Notes under the pieces: generated by a model
What the model saw: the letters and a program-made list of their open reading frames with translations, nothing else
What the model was told of the DNA's origin: nothing
Database searches by the model: none
Program-made: the position numbers and the translations under genes
Source of the DNA: Bacteroidota bacterium
GTDB lineage: Bacteria; Bacteroidota; Bacteroidia; Bacteroidales; FEN-979
Direction of reading: 5' to 3'
Assembly: GCA_026391355.1 (NCBI GenBank)
Contig: JAPLDH010000079.1
Coordinates: forward strand, 41,502-105,501
DNA: 64,000 nt
Part shown: piece by piece, positions 10,427-19,692 of the stretch
How positions within the stretch are numbered: the stretch's first letter is position 1
How the letters are laid out: each line of letters starts with the position of its first letter

Positions 10427-12031
10427 TTAAGACTTTTTGAATTTTTCCCTCATCCTTTTATCGATTGTGACAATACATTCCCTGCGCGGTATGATCACTG
10501 AAACGCCAGGGTAATCCAATTCTTCCCTGATGATCTTCATATTCTCTTCATGATTTTTCCGCAAAGGTTTGAGGACACGGATATGGGCTTCCTCAACGCC
10601 AACCCCTTTGCAAATATCCTCAATTCTTCCCAATGCCGGCGAAGTTTGTCCGCCGGTCATAGCCGTGGTTTGATTATCAAGAATCAAAACTGTTATGGGA
10701 GATTTATCATTTACGGCGTCCAGCAAACCGGTCATCCCGGAATGTGTAAAGGTGGAATCCCCGATAACCGCTATGGAAGGAAACAGGCCGGCGTCTGCAG
10801 CGCCCTTGGCCATGGTAATGGAAGCGCCCATATCAACGCAGGAATTGATGGCTTCATAAGGTTTTAATGCGCCCAGGGTATAGCAGCCGATATCTGAGAA
10901 AACACCACCTTTGGGCAGATCTGCAATGACTTCCTTGACCGCCCTGAAAGAATCGATATGCGGGCACCCTATACATAAAGAAGGAGGTCTGTTTACCATC
11001 AGTGATGGAACATCTATCCCCCTGGTATCAGGCAAACCCAGCGCAACCGCTACGATGTTGGGATTAAGCTCCCCGTCGCGCGGCACTGTCCCATCAAGAC
11101 GTCCCCTCACGCTGATCCCTCTTCCGAGAAAACCCTTCAGCATCTCTTCAACCACAGGGTAACCATCTTCCAAAACCAACAGCTCATCACATTCGGAAGC
11201 AATCTTTTCAACCATTTTGGAAGGTAAGGGATACTGCCCGATTTTTAATATGGGATTAGGAACTATACGGTCAGGATAGTTCTCCATAAGATAATTGTAC
11301 CCGATTCCACAAACCACGATTCCCCTTGATTTATCTGGTCCGTCAATATATTTATTAAATACGCTTTTTTCTGATTCCTGTGCATACTTTACTTGTTCAC
11401 TCAGCAATTTGCGGTATCTTCTTTTAGCGATTACAGGCAACAGAACAAATTGTCTGAGATCTTCAGGTAGTTTCAGATCATTCTGTTTCCTGGCCCCAAT
11501 TCTTTTTACACCCGACCTTGAATGAGCCATACGTGTTGTAATCCTCATCAATACAGGAATCTGGTAGGTTTCTGAAAACCAGAAACCATAATGTACCATA
11601 TCATATGCTTCCTGCTGGTTGGAAGGTTCAAGAATGGGAACCATGGCGAATTTCCCAAACACCCGGGAATCCTGCTCATTTTGCGAAGAATGCATGGAAG
11701 GATCGTCGGCAGCTACAATGATAAGTCCGCCATTTGCCCCTGTAATTGCAGAATTGATGAAAGGATCTGCGGCAACATTAAGACCAACGTGTTTCATGCA
11801 TACCATTGCCCTTTTTCCTGCATACGACATACCCAATGCTGCTTCCATTGCAGTTTTTTCATTGGCAGACCATGAACATCTGACTTTATTTTCAAATGCT
11901 TGTTTTGAGCTCTGGACAAATTCGGTGATCTCAGTGGAAGGAGTTCCCGGATAGGCATAGATTCCTGATATTCCGGCATCCAATGCCCCCTGGGCAATAG
12001 CTTCATCACCAAGAAGTAATAGTTTCTGCAT
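10427..12031 (-). CDS. iorA: Indolepyruvate ferredoxin oxidoreductase, alpha subunit, lacking a C-terminal ferredoxin domain
   Basis: A 534-residue TPP-dependent subunit. The N-terminal pyrimidine-binding domain has GDEAIAQGALDAGI and YPGTPSTEI (residues 8-35). The middle has CIGCPH (about 352-357). The TPP-binding segment has IGDSTFTHSG followed by NQTTAMTGGQ (about 420-460). Archaeal-type IorA proteins continue into a two-[4Fe-4S] ferredoxin domain. This one ends with a short basic tail (MREKFKKS) and has no CxxCxxC cluster, so electrons must leave by another route. Shorter IorA forms occur in Bacteroidota as far as I know, so this is probably lineage-typical rather than damage. Confidence 0.9.
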   Translation of the reverse strand: MQKLLLLGDEAIAQGALDAGISGIYAYPGTPSTEITEFVQSSKQAFENKVRCSWSANEKTAMEAALGMSYAGKRAMVCMKHVGLNVAADPFINSAITGANGGLIIVAADDPSMHSSQNEQDSRVFGKFAMVPILEPSNQQEAYDMVHYGFWFSETYQIPVLMRITTRMAHSRSGVKRIGARKQNDLKLPEDLRQFVLLPVIAKRRYRKLLSEQVKYAQESEKSVFNKYIDGPDKSRGIVVCGIGYNYLMENYPDRIVPNPILKIGQYPLPSKMVEKIASECDELLVLEDGYPVVEEMLKGFLGRGISVRGRLDGTVPRDGELNPNIVAVALGLPDTRGIDVPSLMVNRPPSLCIGCPHIDSFRAVKEVIADLPKGGVFSDIGCYTLGALKPYEAINSCVDMGASITMAKGAADAGLFPSIAVIGDSTFTHSGMTGLLDAVNDKSPITVLILDNQTTAMTGGQTSPALGRIEDICKGVGVEEAHIRVLKPLRKNHEENMKIIREELDYPGVSVIIPRRECIVTIDKRMREKFKKS

Positions 12032-12057
12032 ATAAGAAGGTGATTATTTATTACTTG

Positions 12058-12065
12058 CAAAAGTA
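12058..12065 (-). promoter_or_regulatory. Putative -7 box for iorAB
   Basis: TACTTTTG on the minus strand fits the Bacteroidota consensus TAnnTTTG and lies 27 bp upstream of the iorA start. No convincing -33 element is visible. Confidence 0.45.
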
Positions 12066-12085
12066 ACAATATTTTTGAAATTTAC

Positions 12086-12093
12086 TAACTTTG
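12086..12093 (+). promoter_or_regulatory. Putative -7 box for the dnaJ-like gene
   Basis: TAACTTTG matches TAnnTTTG, 30 bp before the ATG and divergent from the iorA box 21 bp away. Confidence 0.5.
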
Positions 12094-12122
12094 TTTCAAC
12101 TCTGTAAAAACACAAATGGTAT

Positions 12123-13058
12123 ATGGAATATAAAGATTATTATAAAGTTATGGGCGTGTCGAAGGAGGCTTCTGCGGCAGAAATTAAAAAAAGTTATCGG
12201 AAACTTGCACTTAAATATCATCCTGATAAAAACCCGGGAAATAAACAGGCTGAAGAAAGGTTCAAAGAGGTCAGCGAAGCAAATGAAGTGCTGAGCGACC
12301 CGGAAAAAAGAAAAAAATATGATAACCTGGGGGCCGATTGGAGAAATTATGAAACTTCCGGAACAGGACAGCAAGGCTCCGATTTTTCACAATGGGCTCG
12401 TCAATGGGGTGGTTCTCCCAGGCAAAGTGGCTTTTCCGGAGAAGACCAGTTTGGGAATACCGGTTTTTCCGATTTTTTCGAACAACTATTTGGCAATAGT
12501 TTCAGTCAACCTGCTTCTTCGGGATTCCGGTCATCTCCGCGAAAAGGACAAGATTTTGAAGCAACCCTGGAAATCTCGTTGAAAGACGCGTATCATGGAA
12601 ATGATACAATGATCAATGTTAACGGGGAAAAAATAAAGTTCAATATTCCCCAGGGAATTGCAGATGACCAGGTCCTGAGGGTCAAAGGGAAAGGCGCCCG
12701 GGGTGCAAAAGGCGGAGAAAGCGGAAACCTGCTCCTCAAAATAAAGATACTCGCTGATCCAAGGTATGAAAGAAAAGAAGATGACCTCTATATGGATATT
12801 GAAATCCCCCTGTACACTGCTGTGCTGGGAGGAACTATTGAAGTGGACTCAATGAAAGGCAACTACTCCATAACCATTCCACCCGAAACCCAGAATGGAA
12901 AAGCCCTTCGGATGAAAGGCCTTGGTATGCCGGTTTATAAACAGAAAAACAAATATGGGGATCTCTATCTGCGAATCAACGTTGAAATTCCACAACACCT
13001 CACAAAGGAAGAACAAACATTGTTTAAAAGACTTGCCGGTCTTCGGCCAGGTCATTAA
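12123..13058 (+). CDS. DnaJ-family co-chaperone of the CbpA type
   Basis: A 311-residue Hsp40. The J domain occupies residues 1-68 with the HPD motif in KYHPDKNPG and the downstream [13 protein letters not shown] helix. A Gly/Phe/Ser-rich linker (about 75-130) leads directly to the C-terminal peptide-binding domains ([14 protein letters not shown] onwards). There is no CxxCxGxG zinc finger, so this is a type II (CbpA/DnaJB-like) protein rather than DnaJ. It would stimulate DnaK. It is probably monocistronic, with the next gene 98 bp downstream. Confidence 0.92.
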   Translation: MEYKDYYKVMGVSKEASAAEIKKSYRKLALKYHPDKNPGNKQAEERFKEVSEANEVLSDPEKRKKYDNLGADWRNYETSGTGQQGSDFSQWARQWGGSPRQSGFSGEDQFGNTGFSDFFEQLFGNSFSQPASSGFRSSPRKGQDFEATLEISLKDAYHGNDTMINVNGEKIKFNIPQGIADDQVLRVKGKGARGAKGGESGNLLLKIKILADPRYERKEDDLYMDIEIPLYTAVLGGTIEVDSMKGNYSITIPPETQNGKALRMKGLGMPVYKQKNKYGDLYLRINVEIPQHLTKEEQTLFKRLAGLRPGH

Positions 13059-13155
13059 CCCTGCGTTTTTCACCGGTATTTTTTATTTGTCAAAGAAGGC
13101 AATAAAAACCCCCTCAATATAGTTATTCAATACAGTTTTTCGAAAAATCTGCTAC

Positions 13156-15486
13156 ATGAAGCGTCTTTTACTTTTAACTCCCTTCATCTTTATTTTCTTT
13201 TTCCTGTCGCTCCCTTCACAGCTAACAGCTCAAACCGGAACCATCCGCGGTTTTGTTTACGAAACAGAGACCGGTGAACCCGTGATCTTTACGAATGTTT
13301 ACTTTTCCAAAACCACATATGGGGCAGCAACTGATATCAATGGATATTTTGTGATCAGTAAGGTTCCCCCAGGAAAATATACATTATTGGTTACTTATCT
13401 GGGGTTCGACACGCTGAAAATAGCGGTTAACATTCTTCCCAATGACCTGATAACCAAAAAGCTTTATCTTAAAAAATCGACGTTCACCCTTGAAGAAGTG
13501 AATGTTTCTGCCGCAAGGGAAAACAAGAAAGTGGAAACCCAGATATCCATTATAAAGATCACACCCAGGGAAATCCAACAGATTCCCACCATCGGTGGCC
13601 AACCCGATCTGGCCCAGTACCTGCAGGTCCTCCCGGGGGTCATCTTTACCGGCGATCAGGGTGGACAGCTTTATATACGCGGAGGCCCCCCTATTCAGAA
13701 TAAAGTATTGCTCGACGGAATGACTGTTTATAACCCATTCCATTCCATCGGGCTATTTTCAGTGTTCGATGTTGATATCATAAAGAATGTTGATGTATAT
13801 ACCGGCGGTTATGGCGCTGAATACGGTGGTAGGATCTCTTCCGTAATGGATATTACTACCCGTGATGGAAATAAAAAGCGGTTTTCCGGAAAAATCGATG
13901 CCAGTACTTTTGGGGGAAAATTGCTCATCGAAGGACCTATTGTTAAATCTAAAGAAGATGACGGTACTTCCGCATCCTTCATCTTTTCAATAAAAGATTC
14001 ATATCTCAGGGAGAGCTCCAAAACCTTCTATTCATATATTGATAAAAATGGCCTTCCTTATGATTACCTGGATGCCTATGGTAAAATTTCCATCAATGCA
14101 GCAAATGGCAGCAAGGTGAATTTCTATGGCTTTGACTTTACCGATGCTGTTCAGTATAAAATTCTGCAGAATTACAGATGGGATGCAGTAGGCGGAGGAG
14201 GGAACTTCATCGTTATACCAGGAAAATCGCCTGTCTTACTTGAAGGCTTTTTCAACTATTCAAATTATAAGGTTACACTCGATCAAAAGAATTTCCCTTC
14301 TCGCTCAAGTTCGATCGGAGGGTTTAATGCAGGTTTGAACTTCAGCTATTTTTTTGGTAAAGATGCTTTTAAGTATGGCCTTGAATTTTCAGGATTAGGG
14401 ACAACATTGGATTTCACGAACAATGTGAATAACAAAATTGATTATACACAAAATACAACAGAAGTTGCCTTATATGCAAAATACAAATGGCTGTTCGGTA
14501 AATTTATTCTGGAACCTGGGATCCGGGTGCAATATTACGGTTCTTTATCAGAAGTCTCCCTTGAGCCGCGAATATCTGCCAAATATAACCTTGCAGATGT
14601 ATTTCGTCTTAAACTCGCTGCAGGTCTTTATTCCCAGAATCTTATCAGTACAACATACGACCTCGATGTTGTCAACCTTTTTTATGGATTCCTTTCAGGA
14701 CCTGAGAATCTGCCCTCGGAATTCCAGGGAAAAAACATCAACACGAAACTTCAGAAATCCCAACAGGTCGTTTTTGGCTTTGAATGGGATTTAACAAAAA
14801 AACTCTACCTGAATGTTGAAGGGTATTACAAATATTATCCTCAGCTTACTAATCTGAACCGGCATAAAATTTATCCTGACATAACAGAGTATTCAAATCC
14901 AGCCTCTTCCAATTACAAACCCGATTATCTCCGTAAAGATTTCATCATTGAAAAAGGAGATGCTGAAGGAATCGACTTCTCTTTGAAATATTCATCAAAT
15001 AATTTTACCATTTGGGCTGTTTATTCCCTCTGTTATATTCACCGGTTTGATGAGATCTCCTGGTACGTTCCACCTTACGACCGCCGTCACAATATCAATC
15101 TGACCAGCACCTATGTTTTTGGGAAGAAAAAGGGATGGGAATTTGATCTCCGTTATAATTTCGGTTCGGGATTTCCTTTCACCAAAACCCAGGGTTTCTA
15201 TGAACAGCTTGTCTTTGATGATCTGAACACCAATATCATCACCAATAACGGTAACCTCGGTGTGGTTTACTCTGGTTTCGACAAAGGTAGATTACCTTAT
15301 TACAGCAGGCTCGATGCAAACCTGAAAAAGAAATTTGAATTGGGAAAATATGCGAAAATTGAGATAAGCCTGAGTGTAACTAACTTACTGAACCAGCAGA
15401 ATATTTTTTATTTCGACAGGGTCAGTTATACACGTGTTAACCAGATGCCACTCATGCCAAGTCTTGGACTCAGCATCAGTTTTTAA
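13156..15486 (+). CDS. TonB-dependent receptor with N-terminal carboxypeptidase-regulatory-like domain
   Basis: A 776-residue outer-membrane receptor. The signal peptide (about 1-26, ending LTAQ) is followed by a CarboxypepD_reg-like domain (GTIRGFVYETETGEPV and the GYFVISKVPPGKYTL turn). Next comes a plug (about 125-230, with LYIRGGPPIQNKVLLDGMTVYNP), then a barrel ending SLGLSISF. It is shorter than SusC proteins and has no SusD partner, resembling the small-ligand or metal receptor group of Bacteroidota. A lipoprotein gene follows 58 bp downstream. The substrate is unknown. Confidence 0.92.
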   Translation: MKRLLLLTPFIFIFFFLSLPSQLTAQTGTIRGFVYETETGEPVIFTNVYFSKTTYGAATDINGYFVISKVPPGKYTLLVTYLGFDTLKIAVNILPNDLITKKLYLKKSTFTLEEVNVSAARENKKVETQISIIKITPREIQQIPTIGGQPDLAQYLQVLPGVIFTGDQGGQLYIRGGPPIQNKVLLDGMTVYNPFHSIGLFSVFDVDIIKNVDVYTGGYGAEYGGRISSVMDITTRDGNKKRFSGKIDASTFGGKLLIEGPIVKSKEDDGTSASFIFSIKDSYLRESSKTFYSYIDKNGLPYDYLDAYGKISINAANGSKVNFYGFDFTDAVQYKILQNYRWDAVGGGGNFIVIPGKSPVLLEGFFNYSNYKVTLDQKNFPSRSSSIGGFNAGLNFSYFFGKDAFKYGLEFSGLGTTLDFTNNVNNKIDYTQNTTEVALYAKYKWLFGKFILEPGIRVQYYGSLSEVSLEPRISAKYNLADVFRLKLAAGLYSQNLISTTYDLDVVNLFYGFLSGPENLPSEFQGKNINTKLQKSQQVVFGFEWDLTKKLYLNVEGYYKYYPQLTNLNRHKIYPDITEYSNPASSNYKPDYLRKDFIIEKGDAEGIDFSLKYSSNNFTIWAVYSLCYIHRFDEISWYVPPYDRRHNINLTSTYVFGKKKGWEFDLRYNFGSGFPFTKTQGFYEQLVFDDLNTNIITNNGNLGVVYSGFDKGRLPYYSRLDANLKKKFELGKYAKIEISLSVTNLLNQQNIFYFDRVSYTRVNQMPLMPSLGLSISF

Positions 15487-15544
15487 CAGTTAAATCTTCC
15501 TTTCTGAAAAAAATAAATAAAAGAACGACTTAATCCCAATCTTT

Positions 15545-15967
15545 ATGAAAGCCTGTTTACATAAAATCAATTACCTGTTGGTGGGTTTAATCCTGTTATA
15601 CTCTTCCTGCAATAAGACCAACCCTGAGCCCTCTCCCACCGATTCACGTGCGAAATTCCTCGGAACATGGACAGTTACAGAGACCAAGAAAAAACAGACC
15701 TACCAGGTTGACATTTCCACAGGATCCGGATCTTCCAGTCAAATAGCTATATCGAATTTTGCCAACTATCTGGCAATTGCCACTGCCTCGGTCAGCGGCA
15801 ATACGATAACACTGAATTCAAACCAGCAATTATTTAATGGATCCAGCTATATCACCCTGATAAGTGGTGTGGGAAGTTACAGCTCATCAACAAATACTAT
15901 TGTAATGAGCTATATTTATAATGATCAGGCAAACCAATATACAATAAATGCCATCTTTTCGAAGTAA
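15545..15967 (+). CDS. Small lipoprotein, lipocalin-like
   Basis: A 140-residue protein with a lipobox (LLYSSC) after a hydrophobic N-terminus and a short Pro/Ser-rich spacer. It then has a KFLGTWTVTETKK start typical of Bacteroidota lipocalin-like domain proteins, in which FxGTW opens the first strand. The rest is Ser/Thr/Asn-rich beta-strand sequence. It may be co-transcribed with the TonB receptor upstream and could bind the same ligand, but nothing in the sequence proves this. Confidence 0.75.
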   Translation: MKACLHKINYLLVGLILLYSSCNKTNPEPSPTDSRAKFLGTWTVTETKKKQTYQVDISTGSGSSSQIAISNFANYLAIATASVSGNTITLNSNQQLFNGSSYITLISGVGSYSSSTNTIVMSYIYNDQANQYTINAIFSK

Positions 15968-15996
15968 AAGATCGGCAGTTTTTGGGAGGAATATTC

Positions 15997-16377
15997 TTAA
16001 TTTTTTAAGGTTTTCTTTCTGCTATCCAGTATTTCTACAACCTGGTCATACATTTTTTTGAATTGTTCGGGGTCGCCCTGGTAAAAGGAAATGTTCTTCC
16101 TGAACCTTTTTTCGCTTATTTTATATTTTGAGAAAAGCCGGGTATAATAAAAATCCTGAATGGGTCGTATGTCATGGTTTTTGTTTCGTTCCATCTGCAG
16201 TGCGGCTTCAAGAACATGAACATCTGCCATGATACCGATCATCTCTTTTTCAGGGATAATTGAATCTGCTACCAGGCCCTTGGGCAGGTTTTCAGATGAA
16301 TAACTCCTGCATCCTGACAAAGATATAATTAGCAGCAGAAACAGCAGGTAACGTATAAAAGTGTGCTCGTTCTGCAT
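15997..16377 (-). CDS. DUF4296 lipoprotein
   Basis: A 126-residue lipoprotein (lipobox LSGC after a long hydrophobic stretch). The DUF4296 signature is a conserved IIPEKEMIGIMADVHVLEAAL helix followed by basic helices to the end. The function of the family is unknown; it is common in Bacteroidota. It lies 12 bp downstream of recQ on the same strand, so it is probably co-transcribed. Confidence 0.82.
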   Translation of the reverse strand: MQNEHTFIRYLLFLLLIISLSGCRSYSSENLPKGLVADSIIPEKEMIGIMADVHVLEAALQMERNKNHDIRPIQDFYYTRLFSKYKISEKRFRKNISFYQGDPEQFKKMYDQVVEILDSRKKTLKN

Positions 16378-16389
16378 AAAAAAGATTGT

Positions 16390-18591
16390 TTAATTACCTA
16401 ATTCCGACATAAATTTGATACGCATCAACCGTATCTCTTCTTCAGTAAATTCATCTTCCCCAAGCTCCTTCAGAGCTTCCTCAATGGAATCGGATTCTGC
16501 TTCACGGAAATATTCAAAAATTTCTTCCTGATGGTACGGATCAATGAACTCATCGATATAATAAGTTACATCCAGCTTGGTACCTGATGCAACAATACTC
16601 TCAATTTCAACCAGCAATTCATCAAAGTTCAGATTTTTTGCATAAGCCAGATCTTCGAGGGATATTTTCCGGTCGATATTCTGTATGATGTAAACCTTGA
16701 GACCGGATTTATTGATCACCGATTTAACGACCATGTCCATCGGACGAATGATTTCATTCTCATCTACATACTCCTTGATCAGGTCAAGGAATGGTTTACC
16801 GTATTTTTGCGCTTTTCCGGAGCCGACACCGGTGATTTGCTTAAGTTCCTCAAAGGATATCGGGTATTGAATAGCCATATCTTCAAGGGAAGGATCCTGA
16901 AATATCACAAATGGTGGCAGTTTTTCCTTCCTTGAAATTTCCTTCCGGAGATCCTTAAGGAGCGAAAACAGAGTCTTGTCGGCCGTTGTGACCTTCGACC
17001 CCATGGCTGCAAAGAATTCATCTTCCTCTATATTCTCAAAATCATGGTCATCAACCAGCATTATGGAATAGGGTTTCTTGAGAAATTTCTGCCCATCGGG
17101 ACTGATCTTCAGAATACCGTAATTTTCTATGTCTTTTAGCAGAAGCCTTTCAATAAGGGTTTGCCGCACAACAGCATTCCAGAATTTTTCATCTTTTTCA
17201 GCGCCGGCTCCAAAAACTTCCAGTTTATTATGCTTATACGATTTTATGGTGGCAGTATTCTTCCCGAGGATAATGTTGATGAGATGTTTCTGCTTGAATT
17301 GTTGTTTAACAGCAATGACGGCATCAAGTACAATTTTAACATATTGCTTACCTTCAAACCGCTTTTTAGGATGGTTGCAGTTATCACAATTCTGGCAATT
17401 ATCTTCTTTCATTACCTCCCCGAAGTAATGAAGGAGCTGCTTTCGCCGGCATACTGAAGATTCGGCATAGGCAACGGTTTCAAGCAGTAACTGTTTGGCA
17501 ATTTCCTGTTCAGCAACCGGTTTGCCTTTCATGAACTTCTCGAGTTTCTGGATATCATCATAGCTGTAGAAAGCGATACAGTTACCCTCACCATCATCCC
17601 TGCCGCTACGGCCGGTTTCCTGGTAATACCCTTCAAGGCTTTTTGGCATATCATGGTGGATCACAAACCTGACATCCGGCTTATCGATACCCATTCCGAA
17701 AGCAATGGTGGCAACGATTACATCAGCCTCCTCCATCAGGAACCGGTCCTGGTTCTGCCGGCGGGTAACCGGATCAAGCCCGGCATGATATGGTAAGGCC
17801 TTGATACCGTTAACCACGAGCGTTTCCGCCAGTTCCTCGACTTTTTTCCGGCTCAGACAATAAATGATTCCTGATTTTGTTGAGTTGGACTTTATAAATT
17901 TAATGATATCCTTGACGACCATCTTTGTTTTCGGCCTTACCTCATAATAAAGGTTGGGACGGTTAAAAGAAGATTTGAATACGACTGCATCCATCATGTT
18001 CAGATTCTTCTGTATATTCTGCTGTACTTTTGGAGTTGCGGTTGCAGTAAGAGCAATAACAGGAACCATTTGTCCGATGGCATCGATGATAGGCCTTAAG
18101 CGCCTGTATTCAGGACGAAAATCATGCCCCCACTCCGAGATGCAATGCGCTTCATCAATGGCATAAAATGAAATCCTGATACTTTTCAGAAAATCGATGT
18201 TCTCTTCTTTGGTGATGGTTTCAGGTGCAACATAGAGCAACTTTGTATTTCCATCTGTGATATCCTTTTTAACTTCCAGGATCTCCTGTTTGGAAAGGGA
18301 GGAGTTCATGAAATGAGCTACATTGGTCTTTGTCCCGAAGTTACGGATAGAATCCACCTGGTTCTTCATTAAAGCAATCAGGGGTGAAATAATGATAGCG
18401 GTGCCTTCTTTGGTTAATGCCGGTAACTGGTAACAGAGGGATTTACCCCCTCCTGTTGGCATGATTACAAATGTATCCTTCCCATCTAATACATTCTGGA
18501 TAATGGCTTCCTGATTCCCTTTAAAACTATCAAAACCAAAAACCTTCTTTAAAATCTCGTGCAGATGATATTCGCCCTTCTTCAACGCCAT
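16390..18591 (-). CDS. recQ: ATP-dependent DNA helicase RecQ
   Basis: A 733-residue 3'-5' DNA helicase. The helicase core shows Walker A ([15 protein letters not shown], about 41-55), DEAH (about 136-139) and motif VI ([15 protein letters not shown]). The RQC zinc site has Cys at CRRKQLL and NCQNCDNC. An HRDC domain (about 540-610) and an acidic C-terminal extension (about 630-733) follow. RecQ unwinds forks and recombination intermediates. The extension makes it longer than E. coli RecQ (about 610) but is usual in Bacteroidota. It is transcribed divergently from kdsD. Confidence 0.95.
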   Translation of the reverse strand: MALKKGEYHLHEILKKVFGFDSFKGNQEAIIQNVLDGKDTFVIMPTGGGKSLCYQLPALTKEGTAIIISPLIALMKNQVDSIRNFGTKTNVAHFMNSSLSKQEILEVKKDITDGNTKLLYVAPETITKEENIDFLKSIRISFYAIDEAHCISEWGHDFRPEYRRLRPIIDAIGQMVPVIALTATATPKVQQNIQKNLNMMDAVVFKSSFNRPNLYYEVRPKTKMVVKDIIKFIKSNSTKSGIIYCLSRKKVEELAETLVVNGIKALPYHAGLDPVTRRQNQDRFLMEEADVIVATIAFGMGIDKPDVRFVIHHDMPKSLEGYYQETGRSGRDDGEGNCIAFYSYDDIQKLEKFMKGKPVAEQEIAKQLLLETVAYAESSVCRRKQLLHYFGEVMKEDNCQNCDNCNHPKKRFEGKQYVKIVLDAVIAVKQQFKQKHLINIILGKNTATIKSYKHNKLEVFGAGAEKDEKFWNAVVRQTLIERLLLKDIENYGILKISPDGQKFLKKPYSIMLVDDHDFENIEEDEFFAAMGSKVTTADKTLFSLLKDLRKEISRKEKLPPFVIFQDPSLEDMAIQYPISFEELKQITGVGSGKAQKYGKPFLDLIKEYVDENEIIRPMDMVVKSVINKSGLKVYIIQNIDRKISLEDLAYAKNLNFDELLVEIESIVASGTKLDVTYYIDEFIDPYHQEEIFEYFREAESDSIEEALKELGEDEFTEEEIRLMRIKFMSELGN

Positions 18592-18660
18592 TTTGTACTC
18601 CGATTAATTTTCGTAATTTTGAAGGTTAAACATTTTGTATTACGAATAACCCTTCTAATA

Positions 18661-18668
18661 CAAATTTA
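18661..18668 (-). promoter_or_regulatory. Putative -7 box for recQ
   Basis: TAAATTTG on the minus strand lies 70 bp upstream of the recQ start and matches TAnnTTTG; the spacing implies a leader of about 60 nt. Confidence 0.4.
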
Positions 18669-18716
18669 GTAACAAACATACGTTTTTAAACAACTTCTTA
18701 AAAAAAAAATTGTATT

Positions 18717-19682
18717 TTGATTAATTACGAAACAATTAAAGATATTGCAAGGGCAACAATTCATGATGAAGCTGAGGCTATTTCAGAGATGAAACAAGCC
18801 ATAAATGACGACTTTGCAAAATGTGTCGACCTGATTTTTCAATCGAATGGCCGCGTGGTAGTAACCGGAATCGGAAAAAGCGCTATCATCGGTTCTAAAA
18901 TTGTAGCTTCATTTAATTCGACGGGAACACCCGCCATTTTTATGCATGCCGCTGATGCCATTCATGGTGATCTCGGGACAATACAAAAGGAAGATATTAT
19001 TATTTGTCTCTCCAAAAGTGGGGAAACACCTGAAATAAAGGTGCTCGTTCCTTTGCTGAAACTTCACGGCAGCATGCTGATCGCTATTGTCGGGAATACC
19101 AGTTCATACCTTGCAAAGCAGGCAGACTATGTAATTAATTCAACGGTCAGAAAAGAGGCCTGCCCGAATAATCTTGCTCCAACATCCAGCACTACTGCCC
19201 AATTGGTGATGGGGGATGCACTTGCAGTATGTTTACTGGAATGCAGGGGATTCACTACGAGTGATTTTGCAAAATACCATCCCGGAGGTGCACTCGGTAA
19301 GAAACTATACCTGAAGGTGGCAGATCTTTATATCAATAACCCGGCTCCTAAAGTCCAATGGAATGATGACCTGAAAACGGTCATCCTTGAAATCTCATCC
19401 AAAATGCTCGGCGCTACTGCCGTTATGAAAGATTCTGAACTCGTCGGGGTCATTACTGACGGGGATCTGCGAAGGATGCTCGAAAAAAACAGTGATATCA
19501 AAAAAATAAAAGCTGCGGAAATCATGACACGGAATCCCAAAACCACACAACCCGATACACTGGTGGTGAATGCATTAACACTCATGCAACACAGTAACAT
19601 CACACAATTGCTGGTTGTTGAAAACAATGATTACCTGGGGATTGTCCATTTACATGATATTTTAAAGGAAGGGATCATTTAA
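18717..19682 (+). CDS. kdsD: D-arabinose 5-phosphate isomerase, KpsF/GutQ family
   Basis: A 321-residue enzyme that isomerises ribulose 5-phosphate to arabinose 5-phosphate, the first step to Kdo for lipopolysaccharide. An N-terminal SIS domain (about 30-170) has GIGKSAIIGSKI and SKSGETPE. Two CBS domains follow (about 205-320, with GVITDGDLRRML). A TTG start is used because the reading frame has no ATG before the conserved first helix; the earliest in-frame Met would delete most of it. lptB lies two genes downstream, giving an LPS-related neighbourhood. Confidence 0.92.
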   Translation: MINYETIKDIARATIHDEAEAISEMKQAINDDFAKCVDLIFQSNGRVVVTGIGKSAIIGSKIVASFNSTGTPAIFMHAADAIHGDLGTIQKEDIIICLSKSGETPEIKVLVPLLKLHGSMLIAIVGNTSSYLAKQADYVINSTVRKEACPNNLAPTSSTTAQLVMGDALAVCLLECRGFTTSDFAKYHPGGALGKKLYLKVADLYINNPAPKVQWNDDLKTVILEISSKMLGATAVMKDSELVGVITDGDLRRMLEKNSDIKKIKAAEIMTRNPKTTQPDTLVVNALTLMQHSNITQLLVVENNDYLGIVHLHDILKEGII

Positions 19683-19692
19683 TAAATATTCT

